DNA of 64,000 bases from Oceanihabitans sp. IOP_32 (lineage in GTDB: Bacteria > Bacteroidota > Bacteroidia > Flavobacteriales > Flavobacteriaceae): contig NZ_CP040813.1 in assembly GCF_009498295.1 (NCBI RefSeq), forward strand, positions 2,301,001 through 2,365,000. Reading direction: 5' to 3'. The notes beneath the pieces are model-generated. The model searched no databases. It was not told the origin of the DNA and saw nothing but the letters and a program-made list of their open reading frames with translations. Both the position numbers and the translations under genes were made by a program. Positions within the stretch are counted from its first letter, which is position 1, and the number at the start of each line of letters is the position of its first letter. Positions 19,123 to 28,507 of this stretch are shown here, one piece after another.

Positions 19123-19491
19123 TTAATCGGGTGCAAGATTTATAAGCTCACCATTTTCCAAAATAATTTCAGAGGCATAAAACTCATCAAAGAAAAATCC
19201 AGGGTCTAGAACACCTTTAACTATGATATTTTGTCCAGTTTTTACTAGGTTTGTATTTCTCCACCCCGTGTATACTTTTATTGTTTTACTGCTGTCTTGT
19301 ATTCTAAACTCATCGACATCTGTTATTTTTATTACCGAGCCTTGGATGTAGGAGGAGGTGTATTTTTTTAAATCTGATATTTTAGTGATTTCTATATTAG
19401 AATCGTCTTCTTTAGTAGGCGCGTTTTGAGCTATAGTTGCCGTGCTTAAGACAACAAAAAGTACCATAAGATTGTTTTTAAAGGCTTTCAT
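19123..19491 (-). CDS. BOF (YgiW/YdeI) family periplasmic OB-fold protein
   Basis: The 122-residue protein has a signal peptide (about residues 1-21, cleaved after TIAQ). An OB-fold follows with the pattern ISDLKKYTSSYIQGSVIKITDVDEFRIQDSSKTIKVYTGW and NIIVKGVLDPGFF. That matches the bacterial OB-fold proteins related to YgiW/YdeI, which act in the periplasm and are linked to stress tolerance, with ligand unknown. It is a single gene. Confidence 0.7.
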   Translation of the reverse strand: MKAFKNNLMVLFVVLSTATIAQNAPTKEDDSNIEITKISDLKKYTSSYIQGSVIKITDVDEFRIQDSSKTIKVYTGWRNTNLVKTGQNIIVKGVLDPGFFFDEFYASEIILENGELINLAPD

Positions 19492-19636
19492 CTTAATTTA
19501 TTTTTAAAGTTACCTTTTAAAAATAACATATTATGGTTAAATGGAACTCTAATTATTGTTTTATTAACATTTGGTTTTAGCGGGGGTTTAGTTTTTTGTT
19601 TTAAATACTATAGAGTATTGGTGCTAAGTGATTATA

Positions 19637-19678
19637 AGACCAATTTAATTTTGAAATGTCGTATGGTTAATTTGGTTT
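19637..19678. repeat. 42-bp palindromic ATACCAA element (solo)
   Basis: It is nearly identical to the element at 6639-6680 over its length, with slightly altered outermost bases (GACCAA and TTGGTTT). It lies between two minus-strand genes. Confidence 0.7.
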
Positions 19679-19727
19679 AAGATATGCTTTCTCGGTATTT
19701 TGTATTTCTACACAGGAAATTTAATTC

Positions 19728-19762
19728 AAAAAAAAGCTCTCGTTATCATGAGAGCCTTTTTA
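19728..19762 (-). terminator. terminator of the 19.8-kb lipoprotein gene
   Basis: On the minus strand AAAGGCTCTC and GAGAGCTTTT form a strong stem with a loop of about 8 bases, followed by a T-run. It lies 43 bp after the stop codon. Confidence 0.8.
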
Positions 19763-19804
19763 AAGGTTGTGTTTAATTAACTCAAGAAAGTCAACTAGAG
19801 TTTA

Positions 19805-20586
19805 CTAATTTAAATATTCGTAAACAACTGAATATGTGCTTTGTTCGGTAGTTATTCCTGACGAAACCGCAGTTATAGTTCCTGAAGTTGGATAATTATC
19901 GCTGTCATAACTATAGTTCGCATTAATGGTGTAGATAGTTTCCCCATTTTCGTTCTTGTAAACAATTTGCGAAGGATTATTTGAAGGGAAAAGCATTTTA
20001 GCTTGAACGATTTCTGGAACTTGAGGATTTAGACTAAAGTTTAATTCTATACCATCTAAAACATCAATAATTCCACCAGCTTGCAACGTAAAGAAATATG
20101 GGTTTGGAGCATCGTCGTAAGAAATATTTGCGGTATAGATCTCTTTAAAATATTCGTAATTTCCAGTTATATAGTTGTACTCATACCATTCTTCGTAAAA
20201 TTCAATAGTCTTAGGATTTCCGTTGTCATCATAATTTAAAACATCTCCAGCTTCAAAAGCATCATAAGGCGATTGGTATAATTCTTCAAGACTTAAATTG
20301 TTAATTCCGCTGCCAGCGATGTCAGTCAATTCATTGTTGTTATTGTAAACAAAAATGTTAGTATTAACACCGTTTGTAATAGTGTTTAATTTCCCGTCTT
20401 GCGTGTACGATAATTCGATTTTTTCGTTTTCTAGATTGTTTTGTGCTGAAGTAATAGATATAGACGTAATTAACTTTTCTTGAACATTTCCGTTGGCGTT
20501 AGTAAATTCGTCTGTAACAGAATCTTCACTACAGCTAAAAGACAAAGATAAAACACATAAAAGGGAATTGGAGTAAATTTTTTCAT
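19805..20586 (-). pseudogene. lipoprotein of unknown function with a frameshift in its signal peptide
   Basis: The mature part (from MSFSCSEDS) is a beta-rich, asparagine- and tyrosine-rich protein with YSYDSDNYPTSG-type repeats, like Bacteroidota surface lipoproteins of the DUF4595 kind. The ATG at 20584-20586 is followed by six A bases. One more A would put it in frame and give MKKIYSNSLLCVLSLSFSCSED, a perfect lipoprotein signal with a lipobox Cys. As read, the start is one base out of frame. With the extra base the gene has exactly 261 codons. The break lies in a homopolymer, so phase variation, sequence error or decay are all possible. Confidence 0.75.
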
Positions 20587-20824
20587 GATTTGGTTGTTTT
20601 TAAATGGTTATTGGTTTTAAATTTTCGAAAATGATTAAAAATATTGAGTTTAAATTCTCTGTATCTACTTGCGATCAAACATATGTTTTCTCAGACTAAA
20701 AATCAAATAATATTGTATGTAAATGCCTTCAATATAAAATACTTTTATCGCTAAGTTGTATAAGTAAAGTTTGATATCGATTAAAATTGAAAACAGTCGA
20801 TTCCTGTTTTTCATATGAGAAATA

Positions 20825-21361
20825 CTATTCTAAGGCTTTTAGCTTCGAGAAAACATCCCAAACCACAACCCCACAGCTCACGGCAATATTTAAAGAATGT
20901 TTCGTGCCAAATTGTGGTATTTCGATAACCGTATCGCTGGCGTTAACCACCTCTTGGGCTACACCTTTAACTTCGTTGCCAAAAACTAGCGCGTATTTGG
21001 TGTTAGGGTTTACTTTAAAATCGTTTAACATGGTGGCGTTTTCAGCTTGTTCAATGGCACATATTTTTACGTTTTCGGCTTTCAGTTTTGTAATCACATC
21101 CATAGTGTTTTTAGCATATTCCCAAGCTACCGTATCGGTACTTCCTAAAGCTGTTTTATGAATGTCTTTGTGTGGTGGTGTTGCGGTAATACCACACAAG
21201 TAAATTTTTTCAACTAAAAAGGCATCACTTGTTCTAAAAACAGAGCCGATATTGTTTAAGCTTCTAATATGGTCTAATACAATAATAATAGGTGTTTTTT
21301 TGGCAGCTTTAAAAGCATCGATGCTTAATCTATCTAATTCGCTATTTTTAAGTTTACGCAT
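20825..21361 (-). CDS. SpoU/TrmH family RNA 2'-O-methyltransferase
   Basis: The 178-residue SPOUT enzyme has the three family motifs: DHIRSLNNIGSVFRTSDAF (motif 1), ALVFGNEVKGV (motif 2) and IPQFGTKHSLNIAVSCGVVVWD (motif 3), which form the trefoil knot that binds SAM. There is no N-terminal RNA-binding extension, so it is TrmL/TrmH-like and the exact tRNA or rRNA target cannot be read. It is transcribed divergently from mutS, about 200 bp away. Confidence 0.9.
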   Translation of the reverse strand: MRKLKNSELDRLSIDAFKAAKKTPIIIVLDHIRSLNNIGSVFRTSDAFLVEKIYLCGITATPPHKDIHKTALGSTDTVAWEYAKNTMDVITKLKAENVKICAIEQAENATMLNDFKVNPNTKYALVFGNEVKGVAQEVVNASDTVIEIPQFGTKHSLNIAVSCGVVVWDVFSKLKALE

Positions 21362-21563
21362 GGCGTGTTTTTTTATTTTTCATTCCCTAATAAAGCGGGA
21401 ATCTCATTTAATTGTTAATAATTGTCTTTAAATTCAATAAATTCAATTTCAAAAAACATGAAATTAATGGTACATTGCACGTTATAATTTTGTCAAAAGT
21501 AAGATTTAAAATTCGCTTTTATACTCGAAGATTGCTGTCTGCAAGGAAATAGAAAACCGTTAC

Positions 21564-24173
21564 ATGAAAAAAACAAAAAAAGAAACGCCGTTAATGAAGC
21601 AATACAACGCTATTAAAGCAAAGTACCCTGATGCTTTGTTGTTGTTTCGTGTGGGCGATTTTTACGAAACCTTTGGTGAAGATGCCATAAAAACAGCTGG
21701 TATTTTAGGTATAATTTTAACCAAACGCGGTGCGGGTAGCGATAGCGAAACCGAACTTGCAGGTTTTCCGCATCATTCTATAAATACCTACTTACCTAAA
21801 TTGGTTAAGGCTGGACAGCGGGTGGCTATTTGCGATCAGCTTGAAGATCCGAAGCAAACCAAAACTATCGTAAAACGTGGGGTTACCGAGTTAGTAACTC
21901 CTGGGGTGGCATTAAACGATGAGGTTCTAGTGTCTAAATCTAATAACTTTTTATGCTCGGTTTATTTTAATAAAAAACTCATTGGTGTTTCGTTTTTAGA
22001 CATTTCTACGGGCGAATTTTTAACCTCGCAGGGTAATGCTGAGTATATTGACAAGCTATTACAAAATTTTAGTCCGAGTGAAGTCTTAGTGTCTAAACAA
22101 AAACGAAGTTTATTTAAAGAGACTTTTGGTGAAGATTTTCACACCTTTTATTTAGAGGATTGGGTGTATCAAACCGATTATGCTTACGAAACTTTAATTA
22201 AACATTTTAACACTAAAACATTAAAAGGTTTTGGTGTCGAGGAGTTAAGTGAAGGTGTTATCGCCTCGGGGTCTGTTCTACATTATTTGGCCGAAACTCA
22301 ACACAATAAACTTCAGCATATTACTGCAATAGCGCGAATCGCTGAAGATGATTACGTATGGATGGACAGGTTCACCATTAGAAATTTAGAGCTTTATAAT
22401 TCTACAAATACCAATGCCGTAACGCTTTTAAATGTTATTGATAAAACCATTTCGCCAATGGGTGGCCGGCTGTTAAAACGTTGGTTGGCCTTACCTTTAA
22501 AACGCCTTGAAAGCATTAAGCAGCGTCACGAGGTGGTCGATTTTTTAACGAAAGATGACTCGACGCTTCAAAGTATTCAAAACCATATTAAGCAAATTGG
22601 CGATTTAGAGCGTTTAATTTCTAAAGTCGCTACGGGGAAGATAAATCCGCGAGAGGTGATTCAGCTTAAAAATTCTTTAGAAGCCATAGTACCCATAAAA
22701 GTATTGGCGTCAAATTGTAGTAATGAGTCCCTTAAAATTATAGGCGATAAATTACAAAGTTGCGATGTCTTGCGACAAAAAATTAAAGAGACTCTAAATG
22801 AAGATGCACCAGTAAATATTTTAAAGGGACACAGTATTGCTGCTGGTTTTTCATCAGAATTAGACGAGTTAAGAGGTTTATCAAAATCTGGTAAAGATTA
22901 TTTAGATGCCATGTTGGAGCGAGAAACTAAGCACACAGGAATTACCTCGCTTAAAATTGGATCTAATAATGTATACGGGTATTATATTGAAGTTAGAAAC
23001 ACACATAAAGACAAAGTTCCAGAGACCTGGATAAGAAAACAAACTTTGGTAAATGCCGAAAGATATATCACTGAAGAGTTAAAAGAATACGAAAACAAAA
23101 TTTTAGGTGCCGAAGAACGTATTTTGGTTATCGAGCAGCAATTGTTTTCAGAATTAATTGTTTGGTTGCATCAATATATTAAACCCGTGCAGCAAAATGC
23201 CTATTTAATTGGACAATTAGATTGTTTATGTGGGTTTGCACAATTAGCAAAAGAGAATAATTACAGCTATCCAATTATTAGCGAATCCTACGATTTAGAC
23301 ATAAAAGATGGTCGTCATCCTGTTATCGAGAAACAGCTACCAATAGGCGAGAGTTATATAGCAAACGATGTGTTTTTAGATAGAGAAACCCAACAAATAA
23401 TAATGATTACTGGGCCAAATATGTCTGGTAAATCGGCTATTCTACGTCAAACGGCACTTATTGTACTATTGGCCCAAATAGGAAGCTTTGTGCCGGCACA
23501 AACGGCTAGAATAGGGTTGGTAGATAAAATCTTTACTCGGGTAGGGGCAAGTGATAATATTTCGATGGGCGAATCGACCTTTATGGTAGAAATGAATGAA
23601 ACCGCTTCCATCTTAAATAATATTTCAGATAGAAGTTTAGTGCTTTTAGATGAAATTGGTCGAGGAACAAGCACTTACGACGGTATTTCGATAGCTTGGG
23701 CCATTAGCGAATATTTACACGAACATCCCGCCAAACCCAAAACACTATTTGCGACACATTACCACGAGTTGAATGAAATGAGTGAAACCTTTGGGCGTAT
23801 TAAAAACTATAATGTTTCCGTAAAAGAATTAAAAGACAATGTGCTTTTTTTGCGAAAATTAGTTGAAGGCGGCAGTGCACATAGTTTTGGAATTCATGTG
23901 GCCAAAATGGCGGGTATGCCACAGCAGGTTTTACATCGTGCAAACCGTATTTTAAAGAAATTAGAGCGCTCACATTCTAGCGAAGAGCTTACAGATAAGG
24001 TTAAAACGATAAAAGACGACATGCAACTCAGTTTTTTTAATTTAGACGACCCATTGCTTGAAAACATTAAGGAAGAGATTTTACATATTGATATTGATAC
24101 ACTTACGCCAGTAGAAGCGCTCATGAAATTAAATGAAATTAAACGCATGTTGGCGCCTAAAAAAGAAATCTAA
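21564..24173 (+). CDS. mutS: DNA mismatch repair protein MutS
   Basis: The 869-residue length fits the family. The mismatch-reading Phe-x-Glu motif is present in [11 protein letters not shown] (FYE at residues 33-35). The clamp and lever domains follow. The ABC-type ATPase has Walker A GPNMSGKS near residue 617, the ST motif in FMVEMNET, Walker [15 protein letters not shown] and the signature ATHYHEL. It recognises base mismatches and small loops and recruits MutL. Two tRNA genes follow downstream from their own promoter. Confidence 0.97.
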   Translation: MKKTKKETPLMKQYNAIKAKYPDALLLFRVGDFYETFGEDAIKTAGILGIILTKRGAGSDSETELAGFPHHSINTYLPKLVKAGQRVAICDQLEDPKQTKTIVKRGVTELVTPGVALNDEVLVSKSNNFLCSVYFNKKLIGVSFLDISTGEFLTSQGNAEYIDKLLQNFSPSEVLVSKQKRSLFKETFGEDFHTFYLEDWVYQTDYAYETLIKHFNTKTLKGFGVEELSEGVIASGSVLHYLAETQHNKLQHITAIARIAEDDYVWMDRFTIRNLELYNSTNTNAVTLLNVIDKTISPMGGRLLKRWLALPLKRLESIKQRHEVVDFLTKDDSTLQSIQNHIKQIGDLERLISKVATGKINPREVIQLKNSLEAIVPIKVLASNCSNESLKIIGDKLQSCDVLRQKIKETLNEDAPVNILKGHSIAAGFSSELDELRGLSKSGKDYLDAMLERETKHTGITSLKIGSNNVYGYYIEVRNTHKDKVPETWIRKQTLVNAERYITEELKEYENKILGAEERILVIEQQLFSELIVWLHQYIKPVQQNAYLIGQLDCLCGFAQLAKENNYSYPIISESYDLDIKDGRHPVIEKQLPIGESYIANDVFLDRETQQIIMITGPNMSGKSAILRQTALIVLLAQIGSFVPAQTARIGLVDKIFTRVGASDNISMGESTFMVEMNETASILNNISDRSLVLLDEIGRGTSTYDGISIAWAISEYLHEHPAKPKTLFATHYHELNEMSETFGRIKNYNVSVKELKDNVLFLRKLVEGGSAHSFGIHVAKMAGMPQQVLHRANRILKKLERSHSSEELTDKVKTIKDDMQLSFFNLDDPLLENIKEEILHIDIDTLTPVEALMKLNEIKRMLAPKKEI

Positions 24174-24203
24174 ATAAATTTTTATAATTTTTTAAAAAAA
24201 GCT

Positions 24204-24232
24204 TTGGAATTCGAAGAAAAGTTCTAAATTTG
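24204..24232 (+). promoter_or_regulatory. promoter of the tRNA-Gly/tRNA-Leu unit
   Basis: TTG at 24204-24206 and TAAATTTG at 24225-24232 match the Bacteroidota -33/-7 promoter with 18-bp spacing. The expected start site is about 50 bp before tRNA-Gly. Confidence 0.7.
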
Positions 24233-24289
24233 CAACCGCAATCACGATATTGCAAGTCAGCTAAACGCTGGTAAGTTCATTAAAAGAAT

Positions 24290-24361
24290 GCGAAAGTAGC
24301 TCAGGGGTAGAGCATCACCTTGCCAAGGTGAGGGTCGCGGGTTCAAATCCCGTCTTTCGCT
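24290..24361 (+). tRNA. tRNA-Gly (GCC)
   Basis: The cloverleaf is complete: acceptor GCGAAAG pairs with CTTTCGC, the D-arm has AGCTCAGGGGTAGAGC, the anticodon loop TTGCCAA gives GCC, and the T-arm is GCGGGTTCAAATCCCGT. CCA is not encoded. Confidence 0.97.
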
Positions 24362-24387
24362 CTGAAACTTTCTTTAAAAATACCAAT

Positions 24388-24471
24388 GCTGAAGTGGTGG
24401 AATTGGTAGACACGTTGGACTTAAAATCCAATGTCCATTAGGACGTACGGGTTCAAGTCCCGTCTTCAGTA
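24388..24471 (+). tRNA. tRNA-Leu (TAA)
   Basis: This is a class II tRNA with a long variable arm (TGTCCATTAGGACG). Acceptor GCTGAAG pairs with CTTCAGT, the D-arm has TGGTGGAATTGGTAGACA, the anticodon loop ACTTAAAAT gives TAA, and the T-arm is CGGGTTCAAGTCCCG. CCA is not encoded. It lies 26 bp after tRNA-Gly. Confidence 0.97.
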
Positions 24472-24474
24472 CTT

Positions 24475-24526
24475 AGAAAAGCCGTAATATAATTGTTTAA
24501 TCAGTTATTTACGGCTTTCTTTTTTC
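24475..24526 (+). terminator. terminator of the tRNA unit
   Basis: AAAGCCGTAA and TTACGGCTTT form a 10-bp stem with a loop of about 20 bases, followed by CTTTTTTC. Confidence 0.75.
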
Positions 24527-25382
24527 TTGTCTAGTCCACATCTTGTCAGCCATTTTAAAATACCTTGTTTCTTATTCTTTTTGTGTGCATGTGATGTGCG
24601 CTCAAAATACTCTTTTTTCGATTGAAGTATCAAATATGGAAATATATTGATTAGAGATCAGGCGTTGTGATGAGAGTTCTCTGTACACGCTTCTTTATCT
24701 TAAATCTCTTGGTCTTTTTTGTCTATAAGTAGGTTATAATATTCTCAACAATTAGGCCTTGGCATATTTATGGTTTTAATCCCGATCTTTTGGTTAATTA
24801 GTGTCATACAAAAGCCACACGTTTTCTTTTGGTTTATACCAATAATTTAAATTGAAAGTGGCTAGGACTTTAAAATAGGAATCCAAAACGGCCCTTGGCG
24901 TTAAAACCTAAAATTTAAACACTAAGATGGTTAAATTGGAAAATAGGCAGCGCGCTTTTGATGCTTTTATGCGGCCTTATGTCCATTTAGTGGTTGTAGA
25001 TGTGTTAAACGCTAGTTTTTAAAAGGATAGAAACCTCTAAAACGATGAGAGCATCTTTAAAAATTGTAAGTGAGGACCTTTCCAAAAATGAATAGTAAAA
25101 ATAAAATAGATTGAGATTTTCAGGCATGCTTACAATCCAAGCAATATTGAATAAGATTTTTCCGAAATTAATTTTAGGATTAAAGCGATTAATGTTTAAA
25201 CTTACAGTATTTTTGCCAAATTAAATTTTTAGAAAGAGTTTTTCTAATGCGATAAGAACGTTTATCAATGTTGAGTTGAATAAATAAGCTAGGTTGCTAT
25301 AGTAGACGCATCAAAACCCCGTAATTTTTAAGGTGAGTGTATCTTAAAAAGGTTAAAAATTAAATTTATTGAACATCAAAAT
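24527..25382. other. 855-bp gene-poor stretch, content unknown
   Basis: No frame here reads like a protein on either strand, and no RNA fold of a known family is apparent. A fragment TATACCAATAATTTAAATTG near 24835 resembles the ATACCAA repeat end. The length is unusual against neighbouring spacers. It may be decayed genes before the accessory cluster, or hold an unrecognised RNA. Confidence 0.4.
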
Positions 25383-26120
25383 ATGCAATTAGTAATTATT
25401 GAAGACGATAAGTGGTTCCAGTTAACCCTAGAAAATTTACTTGAGACTTATTTTCCAGAAATTAAAATTCTAGGAACCGCACCTAATGTTAAAGCAGGTA
25501 TATCATTAATTGAAAAAACGCAGCCTGACTTCATTCTGGCGGATATACAACTGGGCGATGAGACTATTTTTGAACTCATGTCGCAAGTTGAAACAGCTCA
25601 TAATTATAATTTTATTTTAACAACGTCTCATGAGAATTTTGCTTTAGAAGCCATATCTCATGAGGTTATCGACTATATTTTAAAACCCGTAAATCTTGAA
25701 AATCTAACCATAGCGATAAATAAATTTAAAAGACGCTACAAAGAGAAAAAAGAATTACAACAGCAGAGTTTTGTAGAAAATGCTGAGAATAAAATGTTAG
25801 GAATTTCTTCTGTAGACAAAATAGAAATTGTGAATACAGACGATATTGTATACATTAAAGCAGACGGTAGGTATTCGCATTTTTATCTGTTAGATGGCAC
25901 AAAAAAAGTCGCTTCTAAAAATCTGGGAGAGTATGAAAAATTACTCCCAAAAGAAACTTTTCTTCGGGTGCATCACTCGTATCTGGTAAACATGAGTCGT
26001 GTAAAAAACATCCATAAAACAGATGGTTACTACCTCGAGTTGTTTGATAGTACCGAGTTAATCTCCGTGTCTAAGCGCAGGCAAGAGGTCGTGGTGAAGT
26101 TTTTAAAGCTTAAGGTGTAA
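25383..26120 (+). CDS. LytTR-type response regulator
   Basis: Residues 1-120 form a receiver domain with the acidic pocket EDD (residues 7-9), phospho-acceptor Asp at 54 (ILADIQLGD) and the conserved Lys in YILKPVN. Residues from about 140 form a LytTR DNA-binding domain (DIVYIKADGRYSHFYLLDG, FLRVHHSYLVNMSRV). No histidine kinase is adjacent, so it is an orphan in this window. A large gene-poor region precedes it, and the OmpA remnant and FISUMP genes follow on the same strand. Whether it controls these is not shown. Confidence 0.92.
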   Translation: MQLVIIEDDKWFQLTLENLLETYFPEIKILGTAPNVKAGISLIEKTQPDFILADIQLGDETIFELMSQVETAHNYNFILTTSHENFALEAISHEVIDYILKPVNLENLTIAINKFKRRYKEKKELQQQSFVENAENKMLGISSVDKIEIVNTDDIVYIKADGRYSHFYLLDGTKKVASKNLGEYEKLLPKETFLRVHHSYLVNMSRVKNIHKTDGYYLELFDSTELISVSKRRQEVVVKFLKLKV

Positions 26121-26385
26121 AGTTCTGCTAGAGAAATTAAGGTTGGCTAGTCTTACAAAAAGCTATAAAACACTGCGCCTTAGGGGTTATGTAAGTATCT
26201 GATGATGTTTTGGTTTAAAATCTATATAACTCTTAATTTCTTACACCTATTTTTTATTAAGACCACTTATTACTTAAACTCATAAGAAACCACAATTTAA
26301 AAGTAAATTTATCCAGGTTAATTCAAAACTGTCATTGTTTAATTGCTGTTAAGGCAATGATTTTAAGTGAGATTTGTTTGTTTTA

Positions 26386-26422
26386 GAACACTCTAGCCAT
26401 CTTGGTTAGAGTGTTTTTTTAT
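26386..26422 (+). terminator. rho-independent terminator
   Basis: AACACTCTA and TTAGAGTGTT form a stem with a loop of about 9 bases, followed by TTTTTTATT. It is 270 bp after the response regulator. It could end that transcript or an unrecognised short RNA in 26121-26386. Confidence 0.75.
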
Positions 26423-26615
26423 TCTGGTAAAATTAAAATGATAAGGCTTAGGTTAAAAAAAACACCAACTTCGATGTATTTAACCGTTGTAACTTATCAA
26501 GTTTGTCTCGCTTTTTTTGGCTAAGATTAATACAGGCCTCACGGTATTTGTTATGGCTTATGGTACAGGTGATAGATTAGCTTATGTCTTTTCAATCGAG
26601 AAAGCGCATGTTTAA

Positions 26616-27128
26616 AAGCCACTTATTTTACCGGAATATTGTCATCAAATTAGGTTTATTCGAGCGGAAAAAGCGGGGTATTTTACCAATAATGTTCTTG
26701 TAAACAACCAGCAAGAACACTACGATATTAGTTTAGAAAAAAGAATGCTATTGTTAGCAGATGGGTCTGATCTTGGAGCGACTTGGCTTAATCCCATTTA
26801 TTTTGATTTCGATAAGTCAGATATAACAAGTAAAGCCGAAGTAGAATTACAAAAACTGGTGGTACTCATGCAGCAAAATAAGCAGTTAAAACTCGAGGTG
26901 CGTTCGCATACCGATAGTCGTGCAAACGATGCTTACAATAAGGCTTTATCAGAAAAGCGTGCCCAAGCTACAATTCACTATTTAGTCGAGCAGGGTATTT
27001 CTAGAGATAGGCTTTCTGGGAAGGGCTATGGAGAAAGCCAGTTGTTAAATCACTGCTCTAACGCTGTAAAATGTACGGCAGCTCAACACGCCAAAAATAG
27101 ACGAAGTGAATTTATAATAATAAAATAA
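26616..27128 (+). pseudogene. 3' remnant of an OmpA-family peptidoglycan-binding protein
   Basis: The in-frame stretch opens just after a TAA at 26613-26615 and runs to 27128. Its last 115 residues form an OmpA C-terminal domain: IYFDFDKSDITSKAEVELQKL, LEVRSHTDSRANDAYNKALSEKRAQ and NRRSEFIII. Upstream residues such as IRAEKAGYFTNNV look like the carboxypeptidase-regulatory domain that precedes OmpA in Bacteroidota PD40/OmpA proteins. The usual signal peptide and repeats are missing, and the first ATG (26745) lies deep inside. It is best read as a 5'-truncated gene; a short translated OmpA domain from 26745 (127 residues) is possible. Confidence 0.65.
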
Positions 27129-27373
27129 AAAATAGGCTATACCCATTTAACTTTATAATGTCGTGTAAATAAATTGAATTATTTTTTGATTAATTGAAAT
27201 GAAAAATTAATAGCATAGCATCGTTACGGTAATTATTTTTGATGAAAAGTAAGTGAAAAAGAAGCTATTTATTACGGCATTATAGGGTTAATTGTTATTA
27301 ATAGGATAAAGAGATTAAGTAGAAGTGCAGTAATGGAAAACAGCCATACTGCGCAAATACGAAAGCGAAAAAC

Positions 27374-27464
27374 ATGAAACATCCATAGCTAAAACTTTGG
27401 ATAACTAGGAAATGAATACATGGATGTCGCATGTGACCGATGAAAAAACAATGAATATCAACAC
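27374..27464 (+). promoter_or_regulatory. conserved 90-bp leader, copy B (upstream of FISUMP gene 1)
   Basis: The order of elements is the same as at 2781-2870: ATGAAACATCCAT, spacer, ATGGATGTCGCATGTGACC, GATGAAAAAACAAT, CAACAC and then the start ATG at 27465. Mini frames MKHP-stop and MDVACDR-stop are both intact. The inner hairpin differs (CTTTGGATAACTAGG) while the outer 8-bp stem is unchanged. Confidence 0.8.
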
Positions 27465-28346
27465 ATGAAAAAAGTAATATTAATACTAATGCTATTGGGT
27501 GCGAGCTTTACGGGTTTTACACAAGTAGGCATAGGTACAAACGCACCACATCCTTCGGCAGCCCTAGAGGTGAGTAGCACAACACAAGGCTTTTTACCCC
27601 CACGAATGAAAGAGGTACAGCTAAGGACTATTAAAAACCCTGTAGAAGGTTTGTTGGTATATTGTTACGATTGCAAACCTAAAGGCATGTATTATTACGA
27701 TGGCAGAACTTTTTTAAGTACCATAAATAGCAAGCCTAGTAATATGAAATCTACCGACGTGTACTCGCCAGCAACAGGACGTATTTGGATGGATAGAAAC
27801 CTTGGAGCAAGTCGGGTGGCTAAAAGCCCGACTGATGAAGCAGCCTATGGCGATTTATACCAATGGGGTAGAAATACAGATGGGCATGAGAAGCGTAATA
27901 GTACAGTAGTGGCAGGGCCTGTTTCTGCAGATTATAAGGGGGCTGCTTTTATTACTTCTAGTAGCGATTGGTTAGCACCATCAAATGATAAACGTTGGAA
28001 TTTGGGAGATGAAAAAAATCCTAAAAAAAATGAAGCTTATGATCCTTGTCCAGAGGGTTATAGAATACCTACAGAAAGCGAATGGGATGGAGAAGTAAAT
28101 TCTTGGGGTTCTAAAAGCAGTGCTGAAGAAGCTTTTGAAAGCCCATTGAAATTAACGCTTACTGGGCAACGACGTTATAATGACGGTACTTATGGTGTCA
28201 TGGAGACAGTTGGTCACTATTGGTACAGTAAGGTTAATGGTGTTTCTGCTTACCGCCTTGGAATACGTATAAGTAATACACTGGCCGATAAACGTGCTGT
28301 TTCTCGTAGTTGGGGCTTGACAGTTCGTTGTATTAAAGAGCAGTAA
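27465..28346 (+). CDS. FISUMP-domain secreted protein 1
   Basis: The 293-residue protein has a signal peptide (to about residue 20, ASFTGFTQ) and the N-terminal motif VGIGTNAPHPSAALEVSSTTQGF common to Bacteroidota surface proteins. It then has a Fibrobacter-succinogenes-major-paralogous (FISUMP) domain starting near DVYSPATGRIWMDRNLGAS and including AAYGDLYQWGR and DPCPEGYRIPTESEWD, ending VRCIKEQ. The domain resembles a C-type-lectin or formylglycine-generating fold, with binding function unknown. It is the first of three tandem paralogues and carries leader copy B. Confidence 0.85.
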   Translation: MKKVILILMLLGASFTGFTQVGIGTNAPHPSAALEVSSTTQGFLPPRMKEVQLRTIKNPVEGLLVYCYDCKPKGMYYYDGRTFLSTINSKPSNMKSTDVYSPATGRIWMDRNLGASRVAKSPTDEAAYGDLYQWGRNTDGHEKRNSTVVAGPVSADYKGAAFITSSSDWLAPSNDKRWNLGDEKNPKKNEAYDPCPEGYRIPTESEWDGEVNSWGSKSSAEEAFESPLKLTLTGQRRYNDGTYGVMETVGHYWYSKVNGVSAYRLGIRISNTLADKRAVSRSWGLTVRCIKEQ

Positions 28347-28418
28347 CTATTTTAATTACACACGTTAAACCTAGTTAAAAACTTTGTAGATTGAAAAATA
28401 AAAAATGAACATAATAGC

Positions 28419-28507
28419 ATGAAACATCCATCACTAAAGCTTGATATCCAAGAAAATGATTAATGGGATGTCGCATGTGTCCGATGAAAAAAAATAGATA
28501 TAAACAC
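28419..28507 (+). promoter_or_regulatory. conserved 90-bp leader, copy C (upstream of FISUMP gene 2)
   Basis: The same architecture runs from ATGAAACATCC to AAACAC and the ATG at 28508. Two differences matter. The first mini frame reads TCA where the others have TAA or TAG, extending it to MKHPSLKLDIQEND. A GGG in place of GG shifts the second ATG into frame with the downstream gene. The leader lies 73 bp after the stop of FISUMP gene 1, so it is intercistronic. Confidence 0.8.

Noticed and set aside
24290-24471. tRNA-anchored integration site with direct repeats
   Set aside because: I looked for a repeat of the tRNA-Leu or tRNA-Gly 3' ends downstream and saw none within the window.
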